Assembly (NCBI RefSeq): GCF_003151255.1
Contig: NZ_CP029481.1
Span: forward strand, 868,001-932,000
DNA: 64,000 bases
Direction of reading: 5' to 3'
Source: Microvirga sp. 17 mud 1-3
GTDB taxonomy: Bacteria; Pseudomonadota; Alphaproteobacteria; Rhizobiales; Beijerinckiaceae
Made by a program: the position numbers and the translations under genes. Positions 60,990 to 64,000 of this stretch are shown here, piece by piece; positions within the stretch are counted from its first letter, which is position 1; each line of letters starts with the position of its first letter. The notes beneath the pieces were generated by a model, which did not search any database, was not told the DNA's origin, and saw nothing but the letters and a program-made list of their open reading frames with translations.

Positions 60990-61862
60990 TCAGGCCGCGA
61001 GATTGCGAACCATCTCGAACTGGCCGATCGGCGTCCGCTCGAATCCCATTCGGGTCATGAAGCCAGGAGCGAGGTCCTCCGGGACGTTGGCGGTGACCAG
61101 GAGATCCTGCTGCGGATGGGCGGCCGCCACGGTAGAGATCATGGCTTGCCCTAATCCGCGTCCCCGCGCATCGCGGTTTACGAAGAGGGTCCGCAGGGCG
61201 AGGCTTCCGGGCTGCGGTGCAGGCTCCACGATGGCAAAGGCGGTCCCTTCCAGGGACAGCCCGCGCGCGGGTGCCGCAATCGCCGCCAAGGTCTCGGGAG
61301 CCAGAAACCACGGGAGATCGGCCGGGCCTTCTTCGGCGAGCTTGCGGGCGATCGACAGCGGGTCGACCTCCACGAGGTCAGCCACGGCGGCGGGTATCCC
61401 GGCCGTCGCAGCGCGGCGATATCCGATCAGCCGGCGGCGGCTCTCAAATCCGAGGCTGCGATAGAGGCGCACGGCAGGCTCGTTGGTGTCGATGACCTCC
61501 AGCAGCAGGTGACGGTCGCCGAGCTTGCGCAGGTCTTCGATGACCTTGCCCAGTGCGAGCCGCCCCAGGCCGCGAGCCCGGTGGGAGGGCACGATGCCCA
61601 TCGCGGCGATCCGGGCCGTCCAGCCGCGGCGGGCCACGAGGATGAGGGCGACAGGGTGCTCCCCGTCCGTGAACACGCGGCTGGCGCGAAGGTCGAGGGT
61701 CTCACGCCGGAAGCGAGCGTTGAACATCTCCCCGTTGATCGCCTGCGGAATGACATAGCCTTCGAAGCAGGCGGTCATGATCTCGGCTAGGGCGCTGGTC
61801 GTGAACGCGAGGGCAGGATGGCTGACCACGCCGGCAGGCAGGGGCATCGGGAAGGTTTCCAT
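60990..61862 (-). CDS. Tandem-GNAT acetyltransferase
   Basis: 290 residues with two GNAT halves. First: MGIVPSHRARGLGRLALGKVIEDLRKLGDRHLLLEVIDTNEPAVRLYRSLGFE, a full acetyl-CoA loop (RxxGxG type) and C-terminal motif B. Second: TLFVNRDARGRGLGQAMISTVAAAHPQQDLLVTANVPEDLAPGFMTRMGFE, also with loop intact. Substrate unknown. Same strand as the dehydratase 36 bases upstream, so probably co-transcribed and perhaps under the divergent Lrp-type regulator. Confidence 0.85.
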   Translation of the reverse strand: METFPMPLPAGVVSHPALAFTTSALAEIMTACFEGYVIPQAINGEMFNARFRRETLDLRASRVFTDGEHPVALILVARRGWTARIAAMGIVPSHRARGLGRLALGKVIEDLRKLGDRHLLLEVIDTNEPAVRLYRSLGFESRRRLIGYRRAATAGIPAAVADLVEVDPLSIARKLAEEGPADLPWFLAPETLAAIAAPARGLSLEGTAFAIVEPAPQPGSLALRTLFVNRDARGRGLGQAMISTVAAAHPQQDLLVTANVPEDLAPGFMTRMGFERTPIGQFEMVRNLAA

Positions 61863-61898
61863 TGCGTGGATCTCTGATGGCGAAAACTGAAGTAAGGG

Positions 61899-62858
61899 CT
61901 AGTCCGGAAGCCACGCGGCGATCTGCTGCGGTGTCAGGTTTGCGCCGCACAGGACGCTGGCCACGCGGGAGCCCGCATAGTCCTGCTGTTTCTGGATCAG
62001 CCCGGCGAGACCTGCGACGCCTGCCGGCTCGACCACCCGGCCGAGATGCCGCCGGACGAGCCGCATGGCTTCGAGGATCAGTTCGTCGCTGACCAGCACC
62101 ACCTCGTCGACCGTGTCCCTCATGGAGGTGACCGCAAAGGGTACCGGCACCCGGACGGCAATGCCGTCGGCGATTGTGTTGACGGAGAGTGTTTCCAGCG
62201 GCTGGCTCGCCGCGAAGGAATGCGCCATGCACGGCGCTCCCATGGCCGCGACCGCGACGATCCGGGTCTGGGGCGACCGATGCCTGAGCCACGATCCCAT
62301 GCCTGTTGCGAGCGCACCGTTGCCGAGAGGGACGAAGATGGCATCGAGCGGCGGCAGGGCTTCCGTGATCTCGAGCGCGATCGTGCCGGCTCCCTCGGCA
62401 ATGGCTGGCTCCGCCCCGTCTTCGACGAAGCGGAAGTCCTTATCGGCCGCAAATGCCCGTGCCTCAGCCTTCGCTGCATCCAGATCGGGCCCGTGAAGGA
62501 TCACCTCGGCCCCGAGCCGGCGCATAGCCTCGATCTTGAGGGGGCTTGCCGTCTCGGCGGCAAAGACGATGACCCGGTGTCCGGCCCGGACGGCCGCATA
62601 GGCGAGCCCCTGACCGAAATTGCCGGCCGAGGCCGCGACCAGCGTGCTGCCTTCGCTCAGGTCACGGGCGACGAACAGGCTCGTGCCACGGCCCTTGAAG
62701 GAGCGGATCGGGTTGTCGGTCTCGTCCTTCAGCCACAGGGACAATCCCAGATGCCGGTCGAGATCCGGCGACGTTCGCAGGGCGGAGCCGCGGAAGACAG
62801 GCGGGATCTGGTGGCGGGCCTCGGCGATCCGAGCAGGGGACAGGGAAGTGATGTTCAT
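61899..62858 (-). CDS. Threonine/serine dehydratase-like PLP enzyme
   Basis: 319 residues of fold type II. PLP Lys55 in RSFKGRGTSLF, with ASAGNFGQGLAYAA as the Asn loop and VPLGNGALATGMGSWL as the phosphate loop; no ACT regulatory domain, so this is the short catabolic type. Threonine/serine deamination is likely; racemase or diaminopropionate-type activity cannot be excluded. Divergent from an Lrp/AsnC regulator with palindromes between, so it is likely amino-acid inducible. Confidence 0.83.
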   Translation of the reverse strand: MNITSLSPARIAEARHQIPPVFRGSALRTSPDLDRHLGLSLWLKDETDNPIRSFKGRGTSLFVARDLSEGSTLVAASAGNFGQGLAYAAVRAGHRVIVFAAETASPLKIEAMRRLGAEVILHGPDLDAAKAEARAFAADKDFRFVEDGAEPAIAEGAGTIALEITEALPPLDAIFVPLGNGALATGMGSWLRHRSPQTRIVAVAAMGAPCMAHSFAASQPLETLSVNTIADGIAVRVPVPFAVTSMRDTVDEVVLVSDELILEAMRLVRRHLGRVVEPAGVAGLAGLIQKQQDYAGSRVASVLCGANLTPQQIAAWLPD

Positions 62859-62900
62859 AATAAAAAGCTTAGCAGGATCGCGCGATGCGTGTTCCCAATA

Positions 62901-62922
62901 TTTGCGCTAAGTGCGCTGCAAA
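62901..62922. promoter_or_regulatory. Candidate Lrp/AsnC operator
   Basis: TTTGC-N12-GCAAA, with an inner GCGC-TAAGT-GCGC, in the 100-base region between the dehydratase and lrp-type genes. Nested palindromes between such divergent pairs are commonly bound by the adjacent Lrp-type protein. Confidence 0.45.
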
Positions 62923-62958
62923 GCCGCGTAAGCTGACGCTTCCTTGCAGGATTCTCGC

Positions 62959-63447
62959 ATGCCCGATCTTGATGAGCTTGATCTCCGAATCCTTGACCTT
63001 GTCCAGGATGATGCCGATCAGTCGAGCGAAGCGATGGCTGGCGCGGTGGGGCTGTCGGCCTCCGCCGTGCAGCGGCGGTTGGCGCGCCTGAAGCGCGACG
63101 GCATCATCGAGAGGGTCGTCGCCCTGGCGGAGCCCCGATCCGTAGGCCACACCGTGACGGTGCTGGTCGAGGTGGAGATCGACAACGAGCGCCGCAGTGC
63201 CCTGGAGGGCTTCCAGCGCTGGGTTCTCGATGCGCCGGAGGTGCAGTCCTGCTGGTATGTCACGGGCGACGCCGACTACGCGCTCCTGGTCTGCACCCGG
63301 GACCTGGACGCCTACAATGCCTTCATCGAGCGCCTGATGACCGAGCAGCCGGTGGTGCGCAAATACAAGAGCCTGATCGCGCTCAAGACGATCAAGCGCG
63401 GGCTGAAGGTCCCTGTGAGGTGCTCGGACCCGGGCACTGGCGCATAA
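62959..63447 (+). CDS. Lrp/AsnC-family transcriptional regulator
   Basis: 162 residues from ATG 62959 (MPDLDELDLRILDLVQDDADQSSEAMAGAVGLSASAVQRRLARLKRDGIIERVVA), an AsnC-type winged helix, and a RAM ligand domain with VQSCWYVTGDADYALLVCTRDLDAYNAF. Such regulators sense an amino acid and often control the divergent catabolic gene, here the dehydratase. The 5-residue longer TTG start is less likely. Confidence 0.92.
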   Translation: MPDLDELDLRILDLVQDDADQSSEAMAGAVGLSASAVQRRLARLKRDGIIERVVALAEPRSVGHTVTVLVEVEIDNERRSALEGFQRWVLDAPEVQSCWYVTGDADYALLVCTRDLDAYNAFIERLMTEQPVVRKYKSLIALKTIKRGLKVPVRCSDPGTGA

Positions 63448-63534
63448 GGAAGCCATACCGTCAGGCTCCTCATAACCGCTATCGCGGTTCATGAAACAGC
63501 GCCAGGGCGGGGTGCTACGTGGTCTTCTGGCCGG

Positions 63535-64000
63535 TCAGAGGGGCCGGCCGACATCCGTCATCAGGTTGTACAGGCAGTCGCCCCGGGCAGTCATCGTCGG
63601 GAAGCGCCGGCAGCTGACCATGCCGCCCGTCGGGAAGCGGAGCACCACGGGCGGGGTCAGGGGACTCTCGTAGGAGTGGATGCAGCCCGCCTCCTGGCCG
63701 GCTTCCACGACGTCGCCGACTGCGGCGAACGGTTGGAACAGCCCGCTCTCGGTCGCGTAGACGGCGGCGTTGCGGCCGAGCGATCTCATCAGCCGGCACC
63801 CATTCGTCTCCCGCACGGCCATGTCCGGTACGATCCCGTAATGCTTGAGGACCCGGCGGACCCCGGTCTCGGCGATCGCCAAGCCGACGGGCGAGAGGGT
63901 CGCGCCTCCGCCGAGTTCGGTCGTCAGAGCCGGAATGCCCCGCTGCTCGGCCGCGGCGTAGAGCGTCGTGGCCCCGCCGCCACCCTCTCCGTCGGTGAGC
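63535..64000 (-). CDS. Succinylglutamate desuccinylase/aspartoacylase family protein (5' part missing)
   Basis: Only the C-terminal 155 residues are in the window; the start is past base 64000. Visible parts: GIPALTTELGGGATLSPVGL (the Glu of the TTELG stretch lies near the catalytic glutamate of this M14-like family), then the beta-rich tail MRSLGRNAAVYATESGLFQPFAAVGDVVEAGQEAGCIHSYESP, a lipoyl-like swivel seen in AstE/AspA-type deacylases. Substrate unknown. Confidence 0.7.
   Translation of the reverse strand, partial: LTDGEGGGGATTLYAAAEQRGIPALTTELGGGATLSPVGLAIAETGVRRVLKHYGIVPDMAVRETNGCRLMRSLGRNAAVYATESGLFQPFAAVGDVVEAGQEAGCIHSYESPLTPPVVLRFPTGGMVSCRRFPTMTARGDCLYNLMTDVGRPL

Noticed and set aside
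63474..63489. Hairpin AACCGC/GCGGTT after the Lrp-type gene
   Set aside because: Stem of six bases without U run; kept only as a weak possibility.
1..64000. tRNA, rRNA or CRISPR arrays
   Set aside because: No tRNA-like cloverleaf with T-arm, no rRNA stretch and no regularly spaced direct repeats were recognised anywhere.

Overview
The window looks like a GC-rich alphaproteobacterial chromosome, most likely order Hyphomicrobiales (Rhizobiales) and perhaps near Microvirga, Methylobacterium or Bosea. This rests on the hisS / hisZ-hisG arrangement, the ileS-lspA-M16-M16 order, a DUF3095 protein, a TIGR01459 HAD protein and two families of intergenic palindromic repeats. The genus is inference; no rRNA or tRNA gene was seen.

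Positions 1-31.4 kb are mostly housekeeping genes. In order: a metNIQ methionine importer (minus strand, metQ cut by the window edge); an SbmA/BacA-type exporter with its own ATPase; a META-domain lipoprotein-like protein; hisG-hisZ and hisS, separated by a Lys/Ala-rich small protein; an MFS efflux pump divergent from a LysR regulator; an omega-aminotransferase; a CopZ-like protein; a degenerate EAL protein; a TIGR01459 HAD phosphatase; ribF; DUF3095; msrB; ileS-lspA-(BamF-like)-M16-M16; pgi; and mutL. Two dispersed inverted-repeat families sit only in gaps of this half: four copies (three full, one half) of a GTCATTCCGG...CCGGAATGAC element and three copies (two full, one half) of a CCCTCCCCCTTGTGGGGAG element.

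Positions 31.5-60.9 kb are an accessory catabolic block in which none of those repeats was seen. It has three complete ABC importer operons, each tied to its own enzymes. (1) A LysR-controlled dipeptide-type transporter (dppDF on one side of the regulator, dppABC on the other) runs into a serine hydrolase, an alpha-oxoamine-synthase-like PLP enzyme and an M55 D-aminopeptidase, which suggests uptake and use of D-residue peptides. A near-identical ATGC-N7-GCAT palindrome lies in both control regions. (2) A polyamine-type transporter (ATPase, Tat-exported binding protein, two permeases), divergent from a TetR regulator, leads into an AbgB-like M20 amidohydrolase, an arginine-deiminase-fold enzyme, a ThDP-dependent enzyme and an N-carbamoyl-amino-acid amidohydrolase; a polysaccharide-deacetylase-fold enzyme meets it tail to tail. 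This reads as an uncharacterised route for a guanidino, ureido or cyclic-imide compound. (3) A cystine-type amino-acid transporter ends in a D-cysteine desulfhydrase, resembling the E. coli tcyJ-dcyD-tcyLN locus. Remnants of a DapF-type epimerase and an AraC regulator lie beside it.

Positions 61-64 kb hold a GNAT protein and a threonine-dehydratase-like enzyme, divergent from an Lrp/AsnC regulator, and the end of an AstE/AspA-type deacylase cut by the window edge.

In all three importer operons a GC-rich hairpin sits between the binding-protein gene and the first permease gene, a layout expected to keep binding protein in excess.
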